From contig NZ_JXQI01000044.1 in NCBI RefSeq assembly GCF_000834015.1, positions 1 through 34,025 on the forward strand: a stretch of DNA of 34,025 nt, given 5' to 3'. The translations under genes were made by a program, and so were the position numbers. The notes under the pieces are model-generated. The model saw only the letters and a program-made list of their open reading frames with translations. It searched no databases and was not told the DNA's origin. Below are positions 25,714 through 32,558 of this stretch, piece by piece (the first letter of the stretch is position 1; each line of letters begins with the position of its first letter). The stretch comes from Prevotella pectinovora. GTDB lineage: Bacteria; Bacteroidota; Bacteroidia; Bacteroidales; Bacteroidaceae.

Positions 25714-26295
25714 CTAATCAAACTCAAATGGGTGTATATAATAATAGGTGTCCTCCGAGTCGTACTCGTATTCGTTGATGAAGTCCACCATTTCTTCCTC
25801 TGTCCGCTCGCCTTGGCTAATGCCGGTCTTCTCACACCATGCCTCAATAGCATCGCATATGGTGTCATACACATCTTCACAAATATCTTCAAAGTTGCCA
25901 CCAGAAGAACTTACACAACACTCTTCGGGAAAGAAACCTCCTTCATCGTGGACGTAAAATATCTCACATCCACATTCTATCTCTCGGTAACTTATAGAAA
26001 GTTCATTGCCAAGTACCTTATTCAATTCATCAAAGAACAGGTCGCAAGCCGACCATGCACTTTCGGTGTCAAACGACAACAGCCCTCCATCCTTGTCATC
26101 CTCGAACTCTGCCCAGTAGATTTTTCCACGAACAGATATACCGCTATGCTCATAGTCAATGCCATAGTGCTCTGCCAACTTGAAAAGATAGACATCCTTA
26201 CTATTCACCTCCATCATCTGAAGGGTGTTCCAAAGGTCGCTCAATGCCTTGCGTGAACCTCTCACCTTGTACTGCGTGTCACAAATATTGCTCAT
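25714..26295 (-). CDS. Acidic uncharacterised protein, possibly Api92-like ferredoxin-fold (193 aa)
   Basis: The N-terminus (MSNICDTQYKVRGSRKALSD) and 'IDYEHSGISVRGKIYWAEFE' resemble the start of Api92/DUF1281-type ferredoxin-like proteins, which are frequent on mobile elements, but similarity is judged by eye only. The body is very acidic ('FEDICEDVYDTICDAIEAW', 'RTEEEMVDFINEYEYDSEDT'). It has several cysteines ('ECGCEIF', 'EECCV') without a clear zinc motif. It is the first gene of the minus-strand unit of three small genes and has no signal peptide. Confidence 0.55.
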   Translation of the reverse strand: MSNICDTQYKVRGSRKALSDLWNTLQMMEVNSKDVYLFKLAEHYGIDYEHSGISVRGKIYWAEFEDDKDGGLLSFDTESAWSACDLFFDELNKVLGNELSISYREIECGCEIFYVHDEGGFFPEECCVSSSGGNFEDICEDVYDTICDAIEAWCEKTGISQGERTEEEMVDFINEYEYDSEDTYYYIHPFEFD

Positions 26296-26404
26296 ACTTC
26301 AAAATTTTTATTTTGGCTCTGCCGAATGAATGGTCACTCGGAAAAGCCGAAGTTAAACTTCATCTTTACTCTCGCTTAAATTTCATTTCCCTTTCGTAGA
26401 AAAC

Positions 26405-26589
26405 TACTTCCGGGATTTGTTAGAAATTATGTGCCTTAAAAAGGTGTTATGCACATCGATGCAAGGTTTGGCACCAAAATACGACCCGTAGGCGTGGAGA
26501 TTTTGGAAGCCAAGCAGAGCCTTGACCTTGCAAAGCGATAAGGCATAACAAATACCTTTGCACAATAATTTCAATAAATCTCGGAAGTA
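26405..26589. repeat. 185-bp imperfect palindromic repeat element
   Basis: TACTTCCGGGATTTGTTAG at the left and ATTTCAATAAATCTCGGAAGTA (last 20 nt at 26570-26589) at the right are imperfect complements; similarity continues inward for about 45 nt through GAAATTAT and GTTATGC. An inner pair TTGGCACCAAAAT and ATTTTGGAAGCCAA is also complementary. A 71-codon minus-strand frame across it is best read as repeat sequence. It is the main content of the gene-free gap 26296-26743 and differs in sequence from the 10595/14869 repeat. Confidence 0.6.
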
Positions 26590-26743
26590 TTCATGCGATA
26601 GCATAGTCTGTTGGAACAATATTCGTTTAATGTTTTTTATAGAATTTGCATATGCAAAATGTTCAGGAATGACAAATTCTGACGCCGATTTTCATTTATT
26701 TTGAGATTATTTTTAAAAAGTTTGTCCGATTCATGGAGAAAAG

Positions 26744-26775
26744 TTGCGGGTTCTCAAAAAATATTTGTAAATTTG
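26744..26775 (+). promoter_or_regulatory. Promoter of the UpxY/radical SAM peptide operon
   Basis: TTG (26744-26746), a 21-nt spacer and TAAATTTG (26768-26775, followed by CC) match the Bacteroidetes consensus. Transcription should start near 26781, which leaves an untranslated leader of about 145 nt before the ATG at 26926. Long leaders are the place where UpxY/LoaP-type proteins and RNA polymerase act. No strong hairpin is obvious in it. Confidence 0.65.
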
Positions 26776-26925
26776 CCTCGGACTTTCTATTTAACAAACC
26801 TATAACAACCGCTTGACGAGTGGAAACCATATATAGTTAACCAATTGACATAAACAATACACCAACTGGGGAACTAAACATTCTGTCAGCGCATTAATGT
26901 TTGTAAAGGAACTGATCCTTAGATT

Positions 26926-27666
26926 ATGAACAACGAATCTAAGAAACATACGCCAGCATTGCCTAATGCTGACACCCGACGAGGCGGTAAAAATCCCTCC
27001 AGTGCTGGACTTACCTCCTGCACCTCCCCCGAAGTTCAAAGTCATCAGACAGAGAACTCCCATACAGGGGTGTCCTTGGATTGTGTGCCAAGTGGTAAGA
27101 AGGTTTGGTATGTTTTTCGTGCTACATATGGACGCACAGCCTTGGCATGTGTGGAAATACAAAAAAAAGGCATCGAGACATATATCCCGATGACTGTGGT
27201 CAAAAAAGAAATAAATGGGAAGAAGAAGCTTGTTCAACAGCCTCTTCTTCCCAATCTTGTTTTTGCGTATATGACTTGTGAGCAGTCTCTTGAATTTGTA
27301 AAGGAGCCAGCCAAGACAGCAGGTTTCTTGAAATACTATACCGACAAGACAAAGCCCATTGAGCCAGACACCCAGCTCAATCCACCTATCACTATACCTG
27401 ATGACAGGATGAAGTCATTCATTAACGTTGTGGAAACTAAGAATGAGCATATCTTGGCTACATCGAAAGAACGTTGCCATTTCAAGAGCGGTGATTATTT
27501 CAAAGTTGTGTGTGGCGACTTCAAGGGCGTTGTCGGTCAGGTTGTGAGAGCAGCAGGTCAGCAACGCATCGCTGTAGAGTTGAACGGCATCGGATATGTG
27601 CTTACAGCCTATATTCCCAGTGATTTTATGGAGAAAATTGAAGATGATTTGATAGAACTGGGATAG
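26926..27666 (+). CDS. UpxY-family (NusG-like) transcription antiterminator
   Basis: After an unusual N-terminal extension of about 57 residues rich in Ser, Thr, Pro and Asn, the NusG N-terminal domain begins with 'KKVWYVFRATYGRTALACVE' and continues '..GIETYIPMTVVKKE', 'QQPLLPNLVFAYMTC'. A linker follows ('ITIPDDRMKSFINVVE'). A KOW domain starts near residue 185 ('FKSGDYFKVVCGDFKGVVGQ', 'RIAVELNGIGYVLTAYIP'). This is the UpxY layout known from the first genes of Bacteroides capsule loci, where the protein lets polymerase read through the long operon. Here it heads a peptide-maturation operon instead of a capsule cluster. No alternative start lies between the ATG and the domain. The role is inferred from family knowledge plus position. 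Confidence 0.88.
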   Translation: MNNESKKHTPALPNADTRRGGKNPSSAGLTSCTSPEVQSHQTENSHTGVSLDCVPSGKKVWYVFRATYGRTALACVEIQKKGIETYIPMTVVKKEINGKKKLVQQPLLPNLVFAYMTCEQSLEFVKEPAKTAGFLKYYTDKTKPIEPDTQLNPPITIPDDRMKSFINVVETKNEHILATSKERCHFKSGDYFKVVCGDFKGVVGQVVRAAGQQRIAVELNGIGYVLTAYIPSDFMEKIEDDLIELG

Positions 27667-27722
27667 TTGCCCACTCCTCTACAGTGTTGACGGAATATAA
27701 TAAATTCGAAAAAGACAGCATT

Positions 27723-28550
27723 ATGATACACAACAAGCAGATACTCACAGGTCTCGACCATAGTCAGTACGAGCATCCATTGGACAGAGCCGCCTTGGAG
27801 AAACTGGAAAGCATCCCGTTCCTTACCACGGCTTGCAAATGGGTGACATCCAACTTCATCGAGCGAGTATATAACATTCAATATACGGGTAGCAACCTGA
27901 AGGTCACGAAAGGAAACTATCCCAAGATATATGAGTATCTTGTGGAAGCCTGTCGAATTCTCGACCTGCAGCAAGTACCTGAACTGTATATCACTTGGGA
28001 CTATGACATCAATGCCTGTACCATTGGAGCTGAGAATCCGATAATCGTTCTCAACTCCGGTTTGATTGACCTTTGTGACGATGACGAGATACTCTTCATC
28101 ATAGGCCACGAAGTCGGGCACATCAAGTCGCAGCACATGTTGTATCATCTTATGGCGCAAGTAATCAACTGGGGAATAGACACTATCCCCGGTGGCAGTC
28201 TGGTAGCCAGCGGATTGCAGTTCGCCCTATACTATTGGAGCCGAATGTCGGAGTTCACAGCCGACCGTGCCGGTCTGATGTGCTGTCAGGACACCGATGC
28301 CATGACACGAGCCTTCATTAAGATGGCAGGTCTCCCCATCAAGGAGTTCAACAACATCCGTCCAGAGACCTTTCTCCAGCAGGCACGCGATTTCAAGATG
28401 CTCGATTATGAGGGAATGAACAAGGTAGTCAAGTTCCTCTCCATTGCCGATGAGACCCATCCCTGGACAGTTATGCGCTCTGCCGAGCTGTTGAAGTGGA
28501 TTGACAGCGGAGAATATGGACGTTTCGTAACACGCCGTTATCTCAGATAG
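27723..28550 (+). CDS. M48-type zinc metallopeptidase, copy 1 (275 aa)
   Basis: I chose the ATG at 27723 (MIHNKQILTGLDHSQYEHPL); the frame also opens at a GTG at 27684. The zinc motif is GHEVGH (H129, E130, H133). The third ligand is E177 in 'MSEFTADRAGLMCCQ', with D181, the E-x-x-x-D pattern of M48. An M48-like lead-in is seen in 'YEYLVEACRILDLQQVPELY' and 'ENPIIVLNSGLIDLCDDDEI'. There is no signal peptide or strong transmembrane helix apart from a hydrophobic stretch near 145-170, so it is probably cytoplasmic or peripheral. It lies 56 nt after upxY and 3 nt before its paralogue. By context it is a candidate leader peptidase or processing enzyme for the peptide encoded at 29482. Confidence 0.85.
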   Translation: MIHNKQILTGLDHSQYEHPLDRAALEKLESIPFLTTACKWVTSNFIERVYNIQYTGSNLKVTKGNYPKIYEYLVEACRILDLQQVPELYITWDYDINACTIGAENPIIVLNSGLIDLCDDDEILFIIGHEVGHIKSQHMLYHLMAQVINWGIDTIPGGSLVASGLQFALYYWSRMSEFTADRAGLMCCQDTDAMTRAFIKMAGLPIKEFNNIRPETFLQQARDFKMLDYEGMNKVVKFLSIADETHPWTVMRSAELLKWIDSGEYGRFVTRRYLR

Positions 28551-28553
28551 CCC

Positions 28554-29468
28554 ATGAGAAAGAGATTGCATAATATCGACTTCGCTTCTGTCATGCATCC
28601 CGATGACAAGAAGAAGGTAGAATGGCTAAACAGTCTGAAGGTCCCCTACCTGTCAAAGTGGGACTTCATACGTGAGATAGCCAAGCACCCGCTTGACCAT
28701 GACCTGAAGACGTGGTACGAGATATTCAAGGCAGATGTGGAGTACTATACCTTCAAGGATTTCCTCGCTGCCACCACCAGCAAATATCAGGAGGCATACA
28801 ACGAGGTGGAAAACCAAGGTGAAGGTATAAACATTACAGCCGAAAGCCTGCCGCAGATGTATGCACAGCTCACCGAAGCCTGTGCTATACTTGGCATCGA
28901 GGACATTCCTGCCTACTCCACCGATTGGTATTACGGACCTTACCATTTCTCCAATGGCGAGAAGCACCGCCGTATCGTCATGATGTCGGGCAGTGCCGAC
29001 CTTTTCACCGAGGGGGAAATGATGTTCACACTTGGACATGAACTGGGCCATTTTGCTACGGGGCACAAACCGTACCATATGCTCATCATGTCGTTCTACT
29101 TGCCTTTCATGTCAGATCCGACTTTCAAGGCATGGGCTTCGCTTGTCAAACTCCCTCTGTTTGAATGGTATCGCAAGTCCGACTATACAGCCGACCGCAT
29201 TGGTCTGCTCTGCTGTCAGGACATCAATGTAGCACTCAGTACCATGATCAAGAAAGCCGGACTTCCGATGAAGTATTACGACCAGATAAACATTGATGGC
29301 TTCGTCCAGCAAGCACGAGACTTCAACGAGAACTACACTGGCACGCTCAATGTCATTGTAAAGAACCTCACCATCCGTTCCGCCGAGTTTCCTTGGTTGG
29401 TTGACCGTGCCGCCAAGCTCCTCGACTGGTACGAGCATGGGAATTATAATCAGATAGTAAACAGTTAA
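28554..29468 (+). CDS. M48-type zinc metallopeptidase, copy 2 (304 aa), with Asp at the third ligand position
   Basis: It is a paralogue of the preceding gene with a longer N-terminus (MRKRLHNIDFASVMHPDDKK). The zinc motif is GHELGH (H162, E163, H166). The equivalent of the Glu ligand is Asp210 in 'KSDYTADRIGLLCCQDINVA', followed by the conserved A-D-R. Shared segments include 'QLTEACAILGIEDIPAYSTD', 'RIVMMSGSADLFTEGEMMFT' and 'GFVQQARDFNENYTGTLN'. The E-to-D change may tune or weaken zinc binding, so the pair may work as an active subunit and a modified partner (inference). The gene starts 3 nt after copy 1 and ends 13 nt before the peptide gene, clearly one operon. Confidence 0.85.
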   Translation: MRKRLHNIDFASVMHPDDKKKVEWLNSLKVPYLSKWDFIREIAKHPLDHDLKTWYEIFKADVEYYTFKDFLAATTSKYQEAYNEVENQGEGINITAESLPQMYAQLTEACAILGIEDIPAYSTDWYYGPYHFSNGEKHRRIVMMSGSADLFTEGEMMFTLGHELGHFATGHKPYHMLIMSFYLPFMSDPTFKAWASLVKLPLFEWYRKSDYTADRIGLLCCQDINVALSTMIKKAGLPMKYYDQINIDGFVQQARDFNENYTGTLNVIVKNLTIRSAEFPWLVDRAAKLLDWYEHGNYNQIVNS

Positions 29469-29481
29469 AATATAGCATTGT

Positions 29482-29658
29482 ATGAATACACAGACCATTG
29501 CACTTCCTGCAAACGATAATATCCTCGCAATTCTCAACTTCAACAAGATTGCGAATGACCTGAAGAGAGAAGCCGTCAAGGCTATGGGCATGGCAGCCTG
29601 TCAAGCCCGTTGCCTCAGTTGCGGACATTGCTCAGCTCAACGATGCGGTAACAGATAA
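29482..29658 (+). CDS. Candidate RiPP precursor: 58-residue peptide with five clustered cysteines
   Basis: The small gene begins with ATG at 29482, 13 nt after the M48 copy 2 stop, and ends 6 nt before the radical SAM start. The N-terminal 39 residues look like a leader: MNTQTIALPANDNILAIL, then a charged amphipathic part (NDLKREAVKAMGM). The C-terminal core is AACQARCLSCGHCSAQRCGNR minus its first residue, with C40, C44, C47, C50 and C55 (spacing 3, 2, 2, 4). There is no signal peptide. A Cys-rich core next to a SPASM radical SAM enzyme fits precursors of sactipeptide or ranthipeptide type, where Cys sulfurs are crosslinked to backbone or side-chain carbons. The core differs from the SCIFF and CXXX-repeat peptides I recall. 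Function is inferred from context; the modification is unknown. Confidence 0.75.
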   Translation: MNTQTIALPANDNILAILNFNKIANDLKREAVKAMGMAACQARCLSCGHCSAQRCGNR

Positions 29659-29664
29659 ATAAAG

Positions 29665-31407
29665 ATGAACATCACGACGCTCCATAATAACAGCTATTCT
29701 TATCTACGGCAGACCAACGAAATCGTTCAGGGTGTCGTAGATGACAGCCGTTATGCCTGGACGTTTACTCCTCCCAGCGAATTTTCTTCGATGCCGGAGG
29801 TCTATATGTTCATCATTGCCATCACAGAACAGTGCAATCTCCGCTGCACCTATTGCTGTTACTCAGGCGAGTATGAGGGCAACCACAGCCACAACAGTCG
29901 GACACTCTGTGAGGGCGACATTCAAGCCATCTACGACTTCATCGCCAAGACAGCAAAGACAAAGCCCATACGCATTTCGTTCTATGGAGGCGAGCCTTTC
30001 GTTAACTATCCTCTCGTTCAGTATGCCATACAAGCAGGACAGCAACGATGGGAAGACGATGTGACCTTCTCAGTTTCCACCAATGGCACGCTATTGACAG
30101 AAGAACGCATTGATTGGTTGGTAAACAATGGTGTAGAACTTGCTATCTCCATTGACGGCACACAGCCATTCCATGATGCACACAGAGTGGATGCCAAAGG
30201 CAATGGCTCATACACCAAGGTACGGAATGCTTTGGCGTATCTGCATAGCAACACATTCAATCAATACCCCAAAGTCGTATTGATGATGACATTGCCGTCA
30301 GTTTCCAAGCTGATGCCTATTGCGCAAGCATGGCACAAAGACGAGGTGTTGCAGCATTATGCACCAACTCACATTAGCGGACTAACCCCAAACTTCTTGC
30401 AAGGTGTGGCAAAAGAAGATTGGGAAACGCTGAAGATACAATACATCCAGCTCCTCGATGCTTATGAGCAGCACCCTGAATGGTCGGTGCTTCAGACATT
30501 CTTTGATGAGATTGTCTCTTATTGGAAGAACAGACTGGTGTTTGAGGTCTCGGAAAGCACACCTCTTTCCACCTGTATGCCCGTCAACACCAAACTTTAC
30601 ATTGATGCCAATCTCCAATTGGCAGTATGTGAAAAGTTCAACGACCGCTTCCGCATTGGTAGCATCAACGATGGCATTTACTGGCAGAAAGCCAACGAGA
30701 TGACCAAGGAGTATTACCGCAAGCGTAAGAATCGATGTACCTATTGCCCGGCAGTCAGAATGTGTAATATGTGCCTGACCTCTATCGAATACACAGATGA
30801 CCAATGGGACACCCTCTGTCACAACGAGAGGCTCTACCATAAGTTGCACATGTTCCTATTCTGCGAAATGGCAGAGCGTAGTATGCTTACTAAGCCATCC
30901 GTCCCCACATTGCATTCAGAGCATTGCACGCTGAATGAGATAGAAGAAAACGACATCTCAGCACTGAGAACCATATTCTCAGATGCAGACACCCCACGAT
31001 ACCTTCCCGATCTCTGCGACATTGCCCAAACAAACGATGGCATCAAACAGATACTGAAGTCCTTCCGCACTTACCTGTCAAAGAACGAAGGCTTCCTATG
31101 GGGAATCAGGAAGCACGACACCCTTATCGGTCTCGTCGCTACAATGGACTTGTCAACCAATCCCACCATATTCTTCGCCATGCACCCCAAGTACAGAAAT
31201 CAAGGTTACATGCAAGAAAGCGTGAGATTGGCCACTCAATATATATGTGACACAAAGCTCGCCAACGAACTTTATACTGAAGTGGATGTGAACAACATCG
31301 CTTCTCAAAAGGTGTTGGAACATTGTGGGTATAAGGTTAAAGAAAAACAGTCGCTCAGGTTTTTGTACTGCTATCAGAACAATAACACTGAGTTACATAC
31401 TTCTTGA
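29665..31407 (+). CDS. Radical SAM/SPASM peptide maturase fused to a GNAT acetyltransferase (580 aa)
   Basis: The radical SAM cluster motif is C57-x3-C61-x2-C64 in 'ITEQCNLRCTYCCYSGEY', followed by 'RISFYGGEPFVNYPLV', 'TFSVSTNGTLLTEERI' and 'VELAISIDGTQPFHDAHRVD'. The SPASM region has C304 and C322, then C358-x2-C361-x5-C367-x2-C370 and C385, enough for two auxiliary iron-sulfur clusters. After a linker near 400-420 comes a RimJ/RimL-like GNAT domain ('NEIEENDISALRTIFSDADT', 'FFAMHPKYRNQGYMQESVRL', 'NIASQKVLEHCGYKVKEKQS'). The acetyl-CoA loop is NQGYMQ-like (Q/R-x-x-G-x region). Usual SPASM maturases are 400-480 residues and lack GNAT, so this is a real fusion. It is likely the enzyme that modifies the peptide encoded 6 nt upstream. 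Confidence 0.88.
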   Translation: MNITTLHNNSYSYLRQTNEIVQGVVDDSRYAWTFTPPSEFSSMPEVYMFIIAITEQCNLRCTYCCYSGEYEGNHSHNSRTLCEGDIQAIYDFIAKTAKTKPIRISFYGGEPFVNYPLVQYAIQAGQQRWEDDVTFSVSTNGTLLTEERIDWLVNNGVELAISIDGTQPFHDAHRVDAKGNGSYTKVRNALAYLHSNTFNQYPKVVLMMTLPSVSKLMPIAQAWHKDEVLQHYAPTHISGLTPNFLQGVAKEDWETLKIQYIQLLDAYEQHPEWSVLQTFFDEIVSYWKNRLVFEVSESTPLSTCMPVNTKLYIDANLQLAVCEKFNDRFRIGSINDGIYWQKANEMTKEYYRKRKNRCTYCPAVRMCNMCLTSIEYTDDQWDTLCHNERLYHKLHMFLFCEMAERSMLTKPSVPTLHSEHCTLNEIEENDISALRTIFSDADTPRYLPDLCDIAQTNDGIKQILKSFRTYLSKNEGFLWGIRKHDTLIGLVATMDLSTNPTIFFAMHPKYRNQGYMQESVRLATQYICDTKLANELYTEVDVNNIASQKVLEHCGYKVKEKQSLRFLYCYQNNNTELHTS

Positions 31408-31447
31408 ATATAGATGTGAAGATGGCAGTGTAAATAAGTGTGCACAA

Positions 31448-31478
31448 TTGTAATACATATCAAAAACACTTAATTTTG
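31448..31478 (+). promoter_or_regulatory. Promoter of the lipoprotein/DA1/VWA genes
   Basis: TTG (31448-31450), 20 nt, then TAATTTTG (31471-31478, followed by CA) is an ideal Bacteroidetes promoter. The predicted start near 31484 gives a leader of about 25 nt before the ATG at 31510. It separates these genes transcriptionally from the radical SAM operon, although read-through is possible. Confidence 0.65.
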
Positions 31479-31509
31479 CATCAGAAAGAAAATAAAACAA
31501 TATACCGTT

Positions 31510-31797
31510 ATGAAGAAAGCAATATATATCGCCCTTTTGGTTACTTGCGTAATCGGTCTTTTCTCTTGTAGAGGGAGCAGCGGTCAGAAAGCAGTAAAGC
31601 TCGCCAAGGAATACTTAGGCAAGACAGTAAGCGGAGCAAAAAAGTCACATCTGGAGCGTTACGCTGATGATGTTGCACGTGTAAAGTTCACAAAAGTAAG
31701 TTGTGCATCATGTGCAGGCACTGGTTACGTGGGGTATTCTACTTGTGACAACTGTGATGGTGACGGTTGGGTTTATAAGGTAGAAAGGAGATCTTGA
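31510..31797 (+). CDS. Small lipoprotein with two DnaJ-type CxxC zinc motifs (95 aa)
   Basis: The lipoprotein signal is MKKAIYIALLVTCVIGLFSC, with the lipobox cysteine at C20, followed by RGSSG. Residues of about 27-60 are helical and charged ('KAVKLAKEYLGKTVSGAKKS'). The C-terminal part carries 'CASCAGTG' and 'CDNCDGDG', the CxxCxGxG type of zinc-ribbon half-sites found in DnaJ. It should be a membrane-attached protein with a small zinc-binding or thiol module. The combination of lipobox and DnaJ-like motifs is unusual. It lies 25 nt before the LIM/DA1-like gene and is probably cotranscribed. Confidence 0.75.
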   Translation: MKKAIYIALLVTCVIGLFSCRGSSGQKAVKLAKEYLGKTVSGAKKSHLERYADDVARVKFTKVSCASCAGTGYVGYSTCDNCDGDGWVYKVERRS

Positions 31798-31822
31798 GGT
31801 TTTTCTGTAATCATAAATTTCA

Positions 31823-32554
31823 ATGAAATGTCATTTCTGCCATAAAGAAATAAACGGCAAATACTATATTGACCAGTGGGGGCACAATATCTGTGCTTCC
31901 CACATGGACAAGAAGGAAGTCACGATGTGTACCTCCTGTGGTGCTTTTACGGAAAATTCTCCACTACACGATGGACGCTGCTTGTGTAACAACTGTAAGA
32001 GTTCAGTTATTAGCACTCATTCTGAAATCTCCGCATCTCTGACCTACGTCAAGAATCTTTTGGTTAGTGTCGGTTTTGATTTTGGGACATGTAATATTGA
32101 CAACATTCCAATTGAAATCGTGTCTGCTCGTAGGATGGCAGAAATACAAAACACATCCATTTCTACCAACAATAAAGGTGTGACCCGTACCGAAACCCAA
32201 ATGAGGGGTACATTTAAATCTGATATGAAGGTAGTAGGTCATACTCACAATATATATATGCTTTCCGACCAATCTCGTCTTGAGTTTCTAGGTACACTTG
32301 CTCACGAGTTACTACACGTTTGGCAGAACGAACATGACATCAAACTTTCTCCAATGAAATGTGAAGGACTCTGCAACATGGGTTCTTACCTTATATACTT
32401 AACCGAAAATTCTCCAATCGCTCAACACTATATCAAGAACCTTAAAGAAAGTCCTGATTCTATTTATGGTGATGGATTCCGCTATGTGTTCGCGAAGTAT
32501 GAAACCAGCGGGTGGAGAGAAATTATTAACAGAGTAAATAATAATGCATTATAA
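31823..32554 (+). CDS. LIM-like zinc finger plus DA1-like metallopeptidase (243 aa)
   Basis: The N-terminal 60 residues form a LIM-like double zinc finger: 'CHFCHKEINGKYYIDQWGHN', 'ICASH', then 'CTSCGAFTENSPLHDGRCLC' with 'NNCKS'. From about residue 90 there is a peptidase domain. The zinc motif 'LAHELLHVWQNEHD' supplies H161, E162 and H165, with E181 in 'MKCEGLCNMGSYLIYL' as probable third ligand. The spacing HExxH-x15-E and the 'EGLCN' segment match the DA1-like (PF12315) peptidases, in which plant and bacterial members join LIM domains to this domain. No signal peptide, so cytoplasmic. It lies 4 nt before the VWA gene, in one operon. Substrate unknown. Confidence 0.78.
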   Translation: MKCHFCHKEINGKYYIDQWGHNICASHMDKKEVTMCTSCGAFTENSPLHDGRCLCNNCKSSVISTHSEISASLTYVKNLLVSVGFDFGTCNIDNIPIEIVSARRMAEIQNTSISTNNKGVTRTETQMRGTFKSDMKVVGHTHNIYMLSDQSRLEFLGTLAHELLHVWQNEHDIKLSPMKCEGLCNMGSYLIYLTENSPIAQHYIKNLKESPDSIYGDGFRYVFAKYETSGWREIINRVNNNAL

Positions 32555-32558
32555 AATA

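Noticed and set aside
26404..26619. 71-codon minus-strand frame
   Set aside because: It matches the extent of a palindromic repeat, so it is better explained as repeat sequence than a gene.
31510..31797. Second modified-peptide precursor
   Set aside because: It has cysteines, but also a lipobox and DnaJ-type CxxCxGxG motifs, and its own promoter. A lipoprotein is the better reading, though a modification role cannot be excluded.
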